64,000 nt of DNA from Parasphingopyxis lamellibrachiae (GTDB taxonomy: Bacteria; Pseudomonadota; Alphaproteobacteria; Sphingomonadales; Sphingomonadaceae), in NCBI RefSeq assembly GCF_003385775.1, contig NZ_QRDP01000004.1, forward strand, positions 1,916,957-1,980,956, given 5' to 3'. Numbering within the stretch: the stretch's first letter is position 1; every line of letters begins with the position of its first letter. This document shows, piece by piece, positions 26,560 to 35,343 of the stretch. The translations under genes were made by a program, and so were the position numbers. The notes under the pieces were generated by a model. The model saw only the letters and a list, made by a program, of their open reading frames with translations, had not been told where the DNA came from and ran no database searches.

Positions 26560-27075
26560 TTAGCCGCGACAATCCTCGAAAACCCGCGTCATTTGCGGCC
26601 AGTTGGGAAGGGCGACGACGCTCTGGCCGGTCACCGTCACCACAATCCGGCCGCGGCTGAAGGCGATGGCATCAAGATAGCTGTCCGTCCCGCTGGTTGC
26701 GGCGACGATATAGGGCTGCGCGCCCGAACTGTTCTGTGCGGCGTAGCTGGCCTCGCCGTGACTGGCCTGAAACGCCATGGTGCCGGCCGCTTCAAGGCTG
26801 CCCTCCAGCGAGAAAAAGATGCGCCGGTCCGCCCGGTTGCATCGGACCAGGAACAGCGCTTCGCTTTCCGGTTCGCCATAAAGCGCGAGCGAGCCGCGCT
26901 CATCCTCGCGATAGACCCAGGTTCCGGGCGCAAGCGGGATATCGCGCCAGTCTGTTTCGCTGGCACTCCCGGTCGCGGCGCCCGATGCAGCAGGCGTCTG
27001 GGCCGAACAGGCTCCCAGCGCAACGACAGCGCTGGTGGCGACAAGCGCTCCGTAAAGCGCCGCGCGGCGGCTCAC
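26560..27075 (-). CDS. Small lipoprotein, PGxW group, member 2
   Basis: 171 residues with lipobox LGAC near residue 22 and mature sequence starting PLAPGTWVYREDERG. Shared features with its neighbours are the PGxW stretch, LVRCNR, a long beta-rich region and a terminal VFEDCRG. It starts with GTG overlapping the stop of the upstream gene by 4 nt (GTGA), so the two are translationally coupled. Function unknown. Confidence 0.7.
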   Translation of the reverse strand: MSRRAALYGALVATSAVVALGACSAQTPAASGAATGSASETDWRDIPLAPGTWVYREDERGSLALYGEPESEALFLVRCNRADRRIFFSLEGSLEAAGTMAFQASHGEASYAAQNSSGAQPYIVAATSGTDSYLDAIAFSRGRIVVTVTGQSVVALPNWPQMTRVFEDCRG

Positions 27076-27728
27076 TCCTCTGCCTCCCCGGCATTCTCCG
27101 CAACGGCGGCGGCACCGAGATCGGTTGTCGCTACCGGCGTGTCGCGGCGGTCACAGGAACTGACGACGCTGGTAAGCACGTCATCGGCCGGAATGGTAAG
27201 CTGCTGATCGCCGCCCATGCGGATCGCATAGGGCCCGCTGCCGCTGATCAGCCGACCGATAAAGGGGTCCGCCGCCGGAACGGAAATATAGGCCTCGGCA
27301 ACATCGCCAACGCCTTCGGACGCGATGAATGTCGACCCGCCTTCGGGCGTATTGATAAACACCGTGCCGGATCCGCCCTGCGGCACCATGCCGATCAGCC
27401 GGACATCTACCCCGCCGCCGGTTTCGCAGGCGATCGAGACGATCGGGGCTTCACCCTCTTCGCCGAACCGGGCCATGCGTTCGCCATCGACGGTAGCGAC
27501 GCTCCAGCTGCCCGGCGTGAGGCTGCCCGAACCGCTGGTGTCGATCTGGCCGGGCGAGGTACCGGAAAGCACCTCCTCCTCATCGACCCCGGCACGCGCT
27601 TCGGCCGCCAGCCGCGCATATTCGGCCTGCGCCTCTACCGCCGCGGCGCGCGCTTCTTCCGGCGTTTCGGTCCGCGCACAGGCGGACAATGCTACTGCTG
27701 GAAGGAGAATATAAGCTAGTGAACGCAA
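27072..27728 (-). CDS. Small lipoprotein, PGxW group, member 1 (TTG start)
   Basis: 218 residues from TTG 27728. This start is preferred because GGGAG lies 7 nt upstream and it opens directly into the signal RSLAYILLPAVALSAC. ATGs at 27761 and 27758 lack a ribosome site. After the lipid Cys come an Ala/Glu-rich, probably helical linker, then LTPGSWSVATVDGERM, IACETGGG and a late VVSSCDRR, the pattern shared with the next two genes. It heads a small operon of envelope proteins of unknown role. Confidence 0.7.
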   Translation of the reverse strand: MRSLAYILLPAVALSACARTETPEEARAAAVEAQAEYARLAAEARAGVDEEEVLSGTSPGQIDTSGSGSLTPGSWSVATVDGERMARFGEEGEAPIVSIACETGGGVDVRLIGMVPQGGSGTVFINTPEGGSTFIASEGVGDVAEAYISVPAADPFIGRLISGSGPYAIRMGGDQQLTIPADDVLTSVVSSCDRRDTPVATTDLGAAAVAENAGEAEE

Positions 27729-27804
27729 GGGGAGTCTCCCGGAAATGTCATTCCCCATCAATGGGGCGGGAGGGCGCGAATATCAAGGAAAGCGTGCTGG
27801 TGTC

Positions 27805-29985
27805 CTACCCCATCTTCCGCACGGTCTTGCCATAGCCCATCTTGCGGGTGCCGGGCCGGCCCTCCGTCGCGCGGCCCTTGGGGGCAGCGATCTGGTCGTC
27901 TGACGGGATGCCGAGTTCGTCGGCTTCCAGTTTGCGGATCTGGTCGCGCAGGCGGCCGGCTTCTTCGAACTCCAAGTCGCCGGCGGCGGCGCGCATGCGT
28001 TTTTCGAGATCCTCGATATAGGCGCGCAGGTTATGGCCGACGAGATTGTTGACCTCCTCATCGCCGGTGGAGACGGTGACGCTGTCCTTCGATGCCGTGT
28101 GCGCGACGATATCGGCAATATTGCTCTTGATCGTCGTCGGCGTGATACCGTGTTCGAGATTATATTCGCGCTGCTTCTCGCGCCGCCGGTCGGTTTCGGC
28201 AATGGCGCGCTCCATCGATCCGGTTATCCGGTCGGCATAGAGGATCACCCGGCCTTCCACGTTGCGCGCGGCGCGGCCGATCGTCTGGATCAGCGAGGTT
28301 TCGGAGCGGAGAAAGCCTTCCTTGTCCGCGTCCAATATGCACACCAGCCCGCATTCGGGAATGTCGAGGCCTTCGCGCAGCAGGTTGATGCCCACCAGCA
28401 CATCATAAACGCCGAGGCGCAGATCGCGGATCAGCTCGATCCGCTCCAGTGTCTCCACGTCCGAATGCATATAGCGAACCTTCAGCCCCGCCTCATGCAT
28501 GAACTCGGTCAGATCCTCGGCCATCCGCTTGGTGAGTGTGGTGACGAGCGTGCGATAGCCTTTCTTCGCGGTTTCGCGGCATTCGGCGATGCAATCGTCG
28601 ACCTGCTCTTCCACCGGGCGGATGAGAACCGGCGGATCGATGAGGCCGGTCGGGCGGATCACCTGCTCGGCGAACACGCCGCTCGTCTGTTCCATCTCCC
28701 AGGAGCCCGGCGTCGCCGAAACGCAGACGGTCTGCGGGCGCATCGCATCCCATTCGTTGAAGCGCAGCGGCCGGTTGTCGATGCAGCTGGGAAGGCGGAA
28801 CCCATATTCGGCCAGGGTCAGCTTGCGGCGGTGATCGCCCTTGGACATCGCGCCGACCTGCGGGATCGTCTGATGGCTTTCATCGACGAAGAGCAGCGCA
28901 TTGTCCGGCAGATACTCGAACAGCGTTGGCGGCGGCTCGCCGGGGAGGCGGCCAGTGAGGAAGCGCGAATAATTCTCGATGCCCGCGCAGCTGCCTGTTG
29001 CGGCGATCATCTCGAGGTCGAAATTCGTGCGCTGCTCCAGCCGCTGGGCTTCCAAGAGCATGCCCGCCTCCTGCAGCTCCTTCAGGCGGACTTCGAGTTC
29101 GCGCCGGATCGCGCCCATGGCCTGCTTCATCGTCGGGCCGGGCGTTACGTAATGGGAGTTGGCAAACACCCGGACCTTGTCGAGCGCCGTGCCCTTCTTG
29201 CCGGTCAGCGGATCGAATTCGACAATCTCCTCGATATCGTCGCCGAACATCGAGATGCGCCAGGCCATATCCTCGTAATGCGAGGGGAAGATTTCGAGAT
29301 TGTCGCCGCGCACCCGGAAATTGCCGCGCGCAAAGGCGGCGTCGTTGCGCTTATACTGGAGCGAGACGAGCTTGCGGATGATATCCCGCTGGTCGACGCT
29401 TTGGCCCTTTTTGATGTCGAAGGTCATCGCCGAATAGGTTTCGACAGAGCCGATGCCGTACAGGCAGGAAACCGAGGCGACGATCAGGACATCGTCGCGC
29501 TCCAGCAGCGCGCGCGTCGCCGAATGGCGCATCCGGTCGATCGCCTCGTTCACCGAACTTTCTTTCTCGATATAGGTGTCGGAGCGCGCGACATAAGCCT
29601 CGGGCTGGTAATAGTCGTAATAGGAAACGAAATATTCGACCGCATTGTTCGGGAAGAACTGCTTGAATTCGCCGTACAGCTGGGCCGCAAGAATCTTGTT
29701 CGGCGCGAGCACCAGCCCCGGCCGCTGCAGCGCCTCGATCACCTTGGCCATGGTGAAGGTCTTGCCCGATCCGGTGACGCCAAGCAGCACCTGGTCCTTC
29801 TCGCCGGACTGCGCCGTTTCGACCAGCTCCTTGATGGCGGTCGGCTGGTCGCCGGAGGGTTCATAGTCGGAAACGAGCTCGAAACGCTTTCCGCCCTCCG
29901 CCTTTTCCGGGCGGGCCGGGCGATGCGGCACGAAGCCGCCATCGGTTTCGGGTTCTTCAAGGCCGGTTCGGATCGCAATTGCCAT
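27805..29985 (-). CDS. uvrB: Excinuclease ABC subunit B
   Basis: DNA repair helicase-like subunit of 726 residues that loads and verifies damage for UvrC incision. Walker [10 protein letters not shown] is at about 69-77, the damage-probing beta-hairpin contains [16 protein letters not shown] and GAMSKGD mark the helicase core, and a UVR domain ([19 protein letters not shown]) lies near the C terminus, followed by a short basic tail. ATG 29985 matches the usual start; 24 codons further upstream are open. No clear SOS box is seen ahead of it. Confidence 0.95.
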   Translation of the reverse strand: MAIAIRTGLEEPETDGGFVPHRPARPEKAEGGKRFELVSDYEPSGDQPTAIKELVETAQSGEKDQVLLGVTGSGKTFTMAKVIEALQRPGLVLAPNKILAAQLYGEFKQFFPNNAVEYFVSYYDYYQPEAYVARSDTYIEKESSVNEAIDRMRHSATRALLERDDVLIVASVSCLYGIGSVETYSAMTFDIKKGQSVDQRDIIRKLVSLQYKRNDAAFARGNFRVRGDNLEIFPSHYEDMAWRISMFGDDIEEIVEFDPLTGKKGTALDKVRVFANSHYVTPGPTMKQAMGAIRRELEVRLKELQEAGMLLEAQRLEQRTNFDLEMIAATGSCAGIENYSRFLTGRLPGEPPPTLFEYLPDNALLFVDESHQTIPQVGAMSKGDHRRKLTLAEYGFRLPSCIDNRPLRFNEWDAMRPQTVCVSATPGSWEMEQTSGVFAEQVIRPTGLIDPPVLIRPVEEQVDDCIAECRETAKKGYRTLVTTLTKRMAEDLTEFMHEAGLKVRYMHSDVETLERIELIRDLRLGVYDVLVGINLLREGLDIPECGLVCILDADKEGFLRSETSLIQTIGRAARNVEGRVILYADRITGSMERAIAETDRRREKQREYNLEHGITPTTIKSNIADIVAHTASKDSVTVSTGDEEVNNLVGHNLRAYIEDLEKRMRAAAGDLEFEEAGRLRDQIRKLEADELGIPSDDQIAAPKGRATEGRPGTRKMGYGKTVRKMG

Positions 29986-30173
29986 GGATGAGGATATGGC
30001 CGCGCGCAGATGGTTTCGCAACGGGGTGCGCGCCGCATCCGGCACCTCTCCTGCCATTGGAAAGCGGCGCTTGCCGCTACGGATAGTGCTTGCGTCTTAT
30101 CCCCGCCTTCGCCAGTGTTCGCGCCAAGGGTCGGTACTATCCCCAGTTTTTCGATACCAAGAGGTAATTCAAC

Positions 30174-30713
30174 ATGAAGAGATTTTTGATGGCGGCAGCG
30201 CCGCTTGCGCTGCTTGGCGCATGTTCGGGTGGCGGCGCCAGCGGCAGCGACGACCTTCAGGCCGGCGAATGGACGATGACGAGCCAGATAGACGAAATCA
30301 CGCTGGCCGGCATGCCGGAGGAAATGGTCAACCAGATGCGCGAGCGGGCCAATGAACAGCCCCCCAACATCAACTGCCTCACCGAAGAAGATGTCGAAAA
30401 TCCTGTCGAGGGCATGTTCGCAAACAGCGAGATGGGTGACGATTGCGATTTCGGCGACTCCGCCTTTGAAGACGGCGTCATCAACGTGAATGCAACCTGC
30501 CAGGGCCCGGAAGGCCAGGGCATAGCGAACCTCTCGGTACAGGGCACCTACACCGCCACGACGATGCAGGCGGAGCTTTCGGTGAATGTCGAAGGCGGTC
30601 CATCGGAAATGAGCATGTCGAGCACGCTGAGCGCCGAGCGCACCGGCGAATGCACGGCTGAGCCTGAGGCTGAGCCTGAATCTGACGCAGCCGCCACCGA
30701 CGAGGAAGAATAA
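30174..30713 (+). CDS. DUF3617 lipoprotein 1
   Basis: 179 residues with lipobox LGAC (Cys17). The DUF3617 domain starts AGEWTMTSQIDEI and has the family's four cysteines at 68, 91, 109 and 160 (CLTEEDV, DDCDFG, ATCQG, TGEC), plus GTYTATTM. The C terminus is an acidic tail rich in Glu and Ala. DUF3617 is a secreted, beta-rich family of unknown role, common in sphingomonads. The same domain reappears in the next three genes, two of them fused to TIR domains. AGAGG is 9 nt before the ATG. Confidence 0.85.
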   Translation: MKRFLMAAAPLALLGACSGGGASGSDDLQAGEWTMTSQIDEITLAGMPEEMVNQMRERANEQPPNINCLTEEDVENPVEGMFANSEMGDDCDFGDSAFEDGVINVNATCQGPEGQGIANLSVQGTYTATTMQAELSVNVEGGPSEMSMSSTLSAERTGECTAEPEAEPESDAAATDEEE

Positions 30714-30734
30714 CCGCGTAAATGCGAGCAACCG

Positions 30735-30777
30735 GCGTCGTCACGGTCCCCGGGATCGCGGCGACGCTTTTCTTTTG
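30735..30777 (+). terminator. Intrinsic terminator after DUF3617 lipoprotein 1
   Basis: Outer stem GCGTCG / CGACGC with inner CGGTCCC / GGGATCG, followed by TTTTCTTTT. It would limit read-through into the second lipoprotein. Confidence 0.65.
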
Positions 30778-30860
30778 CAGCAGCGCGCGGCATTGATGCT
30801 GCAATCCAGCCCGCCTATCACGGGGGCACAAGCAACACCGCGCCGATGAGAGGACATGAA

Positions 30861-31430
30861 ATGACGAAATCCCATTTGAGAACCCTGTTTGCCTTTGCCG
30901 CACCGATTGCGCTGCTTGGCGCCTGCTCCTCGGGCGGCGATACCGACACCGATGGCGACGGCGAAATCTCCAGCGAAGAAGCGCAGGCTGAGGTGGAGAG
31001 CGCCGGCATCAGCATTACCCCCGGCCAGTGGGAATCGACCGTCCAGCTTACCGAATTTGATATGCCGCAGATGCCCGAAGAAGCGCGCGCGATGATGCAG
31101 CAGCAGATGGGCACCGCACACACCAGCACGTCATGCATCACGCCGGAGGAAGCCGCCAACCCGGAAGCCAATATGTTCGGCGACGACAATGACGACTGCA
31201 CCTATACCGATTTCACCATGTCGGGCGGCAATATCCTGATTGCCGGCTCCTGCCAGACGCAGGGCATGCCCGGCGCAACGAGTATGCGGATGGAAGGCAG
31301 CTATACGCCGACCAGCTATGACATGACGATGAACATGAACATGGAGTCCGGCCCGGCCGGACCGATGAGCATGGCCGGACAGGTCACTGGCCGCTTTGTG
31401 GGACCGGACTGCGCGGCGGACGCCGACTAG
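30861..31430 (+). CDS. DUF3617 lipoprotein 2 with EF-hand loop
   Basis: 189 residues with lipobox LGAC (Cys22). Right after it, residues 29-40 read DTDGDGEISSEE, a textbook EF-hand calcium loop (Asp 29, 31, 33; Gly34; Ile36; Glu40). The DUF3617 domain follows: ITPGQWESTVQL, cysteines at 92, 113, 131 and 184, and GSYTPTSYDM. The calcium loop is not part of the usual DUF3617 layout. GAGG is 7 nt before ATG 30861; the ATG at 30846 is weaker. A long perfect hairpin separates it from the TIR genes. Confidence 0.85.
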   Translation: MTKSHLRTLFAFAAPIALLGACSSGGDTDTDGDGEISSEEAQAEVESAGISITPGQWESTVQLTEFDMPQMPEEARAMMQQQMGTAHTSTSCITPEEAANPEANMFGDDNDDCTYTDFTMSGGNILIAGSCQTQGMPGATSMRMEGSYTPTSYDMTMNMNMESGPAGPMSMAGQVTGRFVGPDCAADAD

Positions 31431-31443
31431 TGGACTGCAAGTC

Positions 31444-31479
31444 ATGAAGCGGCGCGCCGTTGATAGCGCGCCGCTTCAT
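31444..31479 (+). promoter_or_regulatory. Perfect 14-bp hairpin between lipoprotein and TIR genes
   Basis: ATGAAGCGGCGCGC (31444-31457) and its exact complement (31466-31479) enclose an 8-nt loop. No T-run follows, so it is more likely an mRNA-stability or Rho-related element, or an operator, than an intrinsic terminator. Confidence 0.6.
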
Positions 31480-31521
31480 CACTAGGGTGAGGGCCGACGC
31501 AGCGGCTACAGATGGGGGGCG

Positions 31522-32604
31522 ATGATGGCGCAGGATAATGATGAAGCAGCACCAGGCCGCAGGCCCGTTGCCTTTATCAGCCATCACAGCTCGCAGGAGA
31601 AAACCGCCCGCCATCTCAAAACGGTGCTTGAACGCAATGGCGTCACCGGCTGGATGGCGCCCGACGATATCGATCCCGGCGTCGCCTTCGATCAGGCGAT
31701 CATAGAGCAGGTCGAACGCTCGGACCTGATCGTCCTGCTGTTCTGCGCAAAGTCCGATCAGTCGCGCCATGTGAAGCGCGAGCTGATGATGGCGGAGAAC
31801 AACAAGAAGCTCATCTATCCGGTGCGGCTGGAGGATATAGACGCCAAGGGCCTCGCCTATTGGCTCAACGATTATCAGTGGATCGACTGGATCGACCGGC
31901 GCGATGCGACGATCCAGAAAATGATCGAGACGGTAAAAAAGCAGGTCGGATACGAAGATGTCGACGACCATGCCGTTCCCGCTGAGGATGCCGAGGCCGA
32001 TACACCGGGCGATACTCCGCCGGTTGGCTTGATGGGCGGAGACGGTGGGGCAGCGGACGGGCCGCCCCGCTTCGCCGGAATTCCGCTCAACCGCAATGGC
32101 TGGATCGCCATTGGCGGGGTCGCGGTGCTTGCCGCCATACTCCTCGGCCTTGCCGTCAACGCGCTGACAAGCAATTCCGTCGACAATGTACGGCCCGGTC
32201 GCTGGCAAACCAGCTATGTCGTGGACCGCATTCTCGAACGGCCCGATACCAACGTCATGAGCGAGACCCAGCTCGACACTTTTCTCGCCAATTTCGAATC
32301 CAACAGCGCCATCCAGTGCATAACTGAGGCGGATGCCCGCTCACCGGGCAACGATTTTTTCGATCCCGAGCGCGAGAATAACTGCGCAATGAGCAACCTG
32401 ACCTGGGAGAATGGGCGTTTTCGCGTGCAGCTGGAGTGTGAAGCACCCAGTCTGGACGGCATCACCCTGAATATCTGGATGCGCGGAACCTATACCGAAG
32501 AGAATATGGAAACCGAGGCCGAATATGCCTGGACCGACGCCGCATCGAATGAGCTGCGTATCGTCGCCAACCAGAATGCGCGCTATCTCGGCCCCTGCGA
32601 GTGA
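31522..32604 (+). CDS. TIR-transmembrane-DUF3617 protein 1
   Basis: 360 residues in three parts. Residues 15-140 are a TIR domain of the bacterial TIR_2 type: VAFISHHSSQEKTARHL, GWMAPDDIDPG, LIVLLFCAKSDQS and HVKRELMMA, where Glu87 matches the NAD-hydrolase glutamate position. An acidic linker follows, then one membrane segment at about 194-214. Residues 225-360 are a DUF3617 domain on the far side of the membrane: PGRWQTSY, MSETQL, CITEADARSP, NNC, ECEA, GTYTEENM and terminal GPC, with Cys at 266, 288, 306 and 359 aligning with the two lipoproteins upstream. I infer an envelope sensor with a cytoplasmic TIR output. Confidence 0.85.
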   Translation: MMAQDNDEAAPGRRPVAFISHHSSQEKTARHLKTVLERNGVTGWMAPDDIDPGVAFDQAIIEQVERSDLIVLLFCAKSDQSRHVKRELMMAENNKKLIYPVRLEDIDAKGLAYWLNDYQWIDWIDRRDATIQKMIETVKKQVGYEDVDDHAVPAEDAEADTPGDTPPVGLMGGDGGAADGPPRFAGIPLNRNGWIAIGGVAVLAAILLGLAVNALTSNSVDNVRPGRWQTSYVVDRILERPDTNVMSETQLDTFLANFESNSAIQCITEADARSPGNDFFDPERENNCAMSNLTWENGRFRVQLECEAPSLDGITLNIWMRGTYTEENMETEAEYAWTDAASNELRIVANQNARYLGPCE

Positions 32605-32620
32605 CGTGCAGGCCGTGTAA

Positions 32621-33613
32621 ATGAGCGACGAGCCGCCGGAAACCGAAGACGCGCCCCGGCCGGTTGCCTTTATCAGCCATCACAGCTCGCAGGAGCAGAC
32701 GGCGCGCCATCTGAAGACGATACTCGAACGCAACGGGATTACCGGCTGGATGGCACCCGACGATATCGAACCGGGGGTATTGTTCGACAAGGCTATCGTC
32801 GACGAGGTCAGGCAGTGCGATATGATCGTGCTGCTGTTCTGCGCAAAGTCCGATCAGTCGGATCATGTACGGCGCGAGCTGACGCTGGCCGTCGACAATA
32901 AGAAAATGATCTATCCGGTGCGGCTGGAAGATATCGATGCCGAGGGCCTCGCCTATTGGCTGAGCGGTTACCAATGGGTCGACTGGCTGGATCGCCGTGA
33001 CGCCACGATCCAGCGCCTAATCGATACGATCAAGATCCAGGCCGGAGACGACGTGGCAGACGGGTCGGCGGCCCATCTTCCGGGTGGCCGCAAACGCGCT
33101 TTCGGCAGGCGACCAACGTGGCTGGGCGGCGGCGCTGCCGTCGCGATCGCGGCGCTGGCCGCTGGCTGGTATCTGCTCGGCGGCGAAGAGGATGCCGAAT
33201 TCAAGATACTGGCCGGGAGCTGGACCCGCGAACTGACCGCCCATGCCGCTGTCGGCGCCGAGGACGACACGGCCGCACAGGCCCTGTTCGCCAGCCTCGA
33301 CCTTGAATCGGCGAGAGGCTGTATCGGGGCCATCGAGTCCACCAATCCCGGCATCTCCTTCTTCGATCTCGATGGCCGTAACAATTGTTCGATGGAACAG
33401 TTTTCACCCGGCGACGATTCCAAGATGCTGGCCGAATTCACCTGCCGCCCCGCCGTGCTGGACGGCGCGACCGTAACATTCGCGCTCGATGTAGCGCCCG
33501 AGCGAAACACGAAGATCCTGGCCGATGGCAATCTGACGGTACGGGATAGCGCGGGCGGGCAAAGCCTCTATGAAGTGGAATTCCACTATTTCTACTCGGG
33601 GAAGAATTGCTGA
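32621..33613 (+). CDS. TIR-transmembrane-DUF3617-like protein 2
   Basis: 330 residues, a tandem paralogue starting 17 bp after the first. The TIR domain (about 13-138) is nearly identical in its core (FISHHSSQEQTARHLK, GWMAPDDIEPG, LLFCAKSDQS) and keeps Glu86 in HVRRELTLA. The membrane segment is at about 168-186. The outer domain is more diverged but keeps the cysteine spacing: Cys234 in GCIGAIES, Cys256 in RNNC, Cys275 in FTC and Cys330 at the very end (GKNC). PGxW has become AGSW. One duplicate may have changed ligand while keeping the same output. Confidence 0.85.
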   Translation: MSDEPPETEDAPRPVAFISHHSSQEQTARHLKTILERNGITGWMAPDDIEPGVLFDKAIVDEVRQCDMIVLLFCAKSDQSDHVRRELTLAVDNKKMIYPVRLEDIDAEGLAYWLSGYQWVDWLDRRDATIQRLIDTIKIQAGDDVADGSAAHLPGGRKRAFGRRPTWLGGGAAVAIAALAAGWYLLGGEEDAEFKILAGSWTRELTAHAAVGAEDDTAAQALFASLDLESARGCIGAIESTNPGISFFDLDGRNNCSMEQFSPGDDSKMLAEFTCRPAVLDGATVTFALDVAPERNTKILADGNLTVRDSAGGQSLYEVEFHYFYSGKNC

Positions 33614-33643
33614 TCCACAAACCGGCAACGAAAGGCAAAGACG

Positions 33644-34033
33644 ATGATCGGATATGCAACCATCGGCACCAATGACCTGGAAAAGGCGCGCGGCTTTTAC
33701 GACGCACTTGCCGGGGTAATTGGTGCCAAACGCGTGATGCAGCTGGACGAAGGCTTTACCGGCTATGGCAAGGATATGACCCAGCCGATGCTGTGCGTCA
33801 CGCCGCCTTTCAACGGCGAAGATGCGACGCCGGGCAACGGCGCGATGGTCGCGCTACAGGCTGAAAACCGTGCCGAGGTCGATGCGTTGCATGCCAAGGC
33901 GATGGAGCTTGGAGCAAGCGACGAGGGTGCGCCAGGCCTGCGTGAGCCGGAGGAAATGCGCTTCTATGCCGCTTATTTCCGCGATCTCGACGGGAACAAA
34001 TTGTGCGCGTTCAATGTGGGGTCGGGAGACTGA
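33644..34033 (+). CDS. VOC-family (glyoxalase-like) protein
   Basis: 129 residues with a vicinal-oxygen-chelate fold: IGYATIGTNDLEKARGFYDAL at the start and FYAAYFRDLDGNKLCAF at the end, with the terminal part holding the usual metal Glu region. Members include lactoylglutathione lyases and dioxygenases; many small ones have no known substrate. AAAGG precedes the ATG. It could share a transcript with the TIR genes 30 bp upstream, but functional linkage is unproven. Confidence 0.8.
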   Translation: MIGYATIGTNDLEKARGFYDALAGVIGAKRVMQLDEGFTGYGKDMTQPMLCVTPPFNGEDATPGNGAMVALQAENRAEVDALHAKAMELGASDEGAPGLREPEEMRFYAAYFRDLDGNKLCAFNVGSGD

Positions 34034-34110
34034 TTTGTCGGAACATTGCTTGCGCAATGTTGCGGGAGCGGGCCGGCGCGGCGATTTCCTGCTAGGGACA
34101 TTCTGACAAA
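34034..34110. repeat. Composite palindromic repeat, copy F (half-core)
   Basis: Left end TTTGTCGGA with hairpin ACATTGCTTGCGCAATGT, only one arm of the core (GGGAGCGGGCCGGCGCGGCG), then hairpin ATTTCCTGCTAGGGACAT and TCTGACAAA. It begins at the base after one stop codon and ends at the base before the converging stop codon, so it is the entire intergenic space. Confidence 0.88.
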
Positions 34111-35292
34111 CTAGTCTAGATCCCGGATCTCCGGCGTTGCCGCGCAGCGCTCCACCTCTGCTTCATCCAGCTCCGGCGTTCCGCGCACCGGCGGCACGTC
34201 GAAACGCTGGCCATGGCGGACGGCGCGGAAAAAGCCGTGCTCCACTCCGGCGCAATCCTGCAGCATGTGAAGCATGCGGGCCGGCGTCCAATAGCCTTCC
34301 CAGCTCAGGCGGAACGTGCCCCAATGGATGCCGATGGAGACCGGTCGGCCCAGCCGGTTCCAGACCTGCATCGCGTGCATCGGGCCGATATGGCTGCCGC
34401 TCCAGTCCTGCCCCCGCTGGAACCGGAACGCGCCGATCGGGATGAAGGCTAGCCGCACCGGGCCATGGGCTGCCGCTTCTTCCGGCCAGCGCATGTCGCC
34501 CGGGCCCGTATCGCCGCCGAAGAAGATATTGCCGCCGGGCGTGGCGATGATGAAACTGGACCAGAGCGCCCGGTTGCGGTCGACGCCCCAGCGCGATCCC
34601 CAATGATGGTTGCGGGTGACGATGACAGACACCTCTTCCGACACCTGCACGCTCCCGCCCCAATCGCGGGTCACGGCCTCGGCGCCCGCCTGGGCGATCA
34701 CCGCGTCATTGCCAAGGCTGGTCACGATCAGCGGCCGATCGCGCTCCCAGAGCCGCCTCAGCGTTTCCAGATCGAGATGGTCGTAATGGTTGTGGCTGAT
34801 CACGACGAGATCGATCGGCGGCAGGTCCTCGAACCGGATTCCCGGTGCGGCAACGCGCCGCGGACCTATCCCCTGCACCGGCGAGGCATAGTCCGACCAG
34901 ATCGGATCGGTGAGAATGTTGAGGCCCTGGGTCTGGATGAGCGCCGAGGCATGGCCGATCCATGTCGTCACCATCCGGTCTCCCTCGACCCGTTCGTCGG
35001 GGACGATCGGATTGACGGTCACATGTTCCGGCCAAACCGGGCGGTCGTCGCCCAGAACAAGCCGCAACAGGAAACTGCCGCGCCGCGGATTGCTCCTGCT
35101 TGAAGGGTCGCCAACCCAGTCGCCTTCGCCCTGGTCGGGATTGACGAAATGCGCGCCATCGAAGTTCGCGGCCGCAGGACCCTGATAATAAATACGGTCG
35201 AGAAAGGGCGGGACGACCACCGGCAGCAACAGGATCGCGATCAGCGCGAAAAGCAAGCCGGAGCCGACCCAGTGGAGGATGCGTTTGACCAT
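34111..35292 (-). CDS. MBL-fold metallo-hydrolase, NAPE-PLD/UlaG-like
   Basis: 393 residues with an N-terminal membrane anchor (about 10-30) and a metallo-beta-lactamase domain. The zinc motif is SHNHYDHLD (His167, His169, Asp171, His172), preceded by WIGHASALIQTQGLNILTDP, which is characteristic of NAPE-PLD-type phospholipase D-like hydrolases. Later ligands appear in FGGDTGPG and GIHWGTF. It probably acts on a lipid or phosphoester at the membrane. The substrate is unknown. Confidence 0.85.
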   Translation of the reverse strand: MVKRILHWVGSGLLFALIAILLLPVVVPPFLDRIYYQGPAAANFDGAHFVNPDQGEGDWVGDPSSRSNPRRGSFLLRLVLGDDRPVWPEHVTVNPIVPDERVEGDRMVTTWIGHASALIQTQGLNILTDPIWSDYASPVQGIGPRRVAAPGIRFEDLPPIDLVVISHNHYDHLDLETLRRLWERDRPLIVTSLGNDAVIAQAGAEAVTRDWGGSVQVSEEVSVIVTRNHHWGSRWGVDRNRALWSSFIIATPGGNIFFGGDTGPGDMRWPEEAAAHGPVRLAFIPIGAFRFQRGQDWSGSHIGPMHAMQVWNRLGRPVSIGIHWGTFRLSWEGYWTPARMLHMLQDCAGVEHGFFRAVRHGQRFDVPPVRGTPELDEAEVERCAATPEIRDLD

Positions 35293-35343
35293 GCCCTTCG
35301 CCTAGCGCTTGATCTTGGCAAGGCCAAGGCCGACACAGGGGCG

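Noticed and set aside
28033-29991. 652-codon open frame antisense to uvrB
   Set aside because: Long antisense frames are common in GC-rich genes; the UvrB frame is fully conserved and this one has no recognisable domain.
30117-30131. Alphaproteobacterial LexA box (GTTC-N7-GTTC) ahead of uvrB
   Set aside because: GTTC is followed after 7 bases by GGGT, not GTTC, so the site is incomplete.
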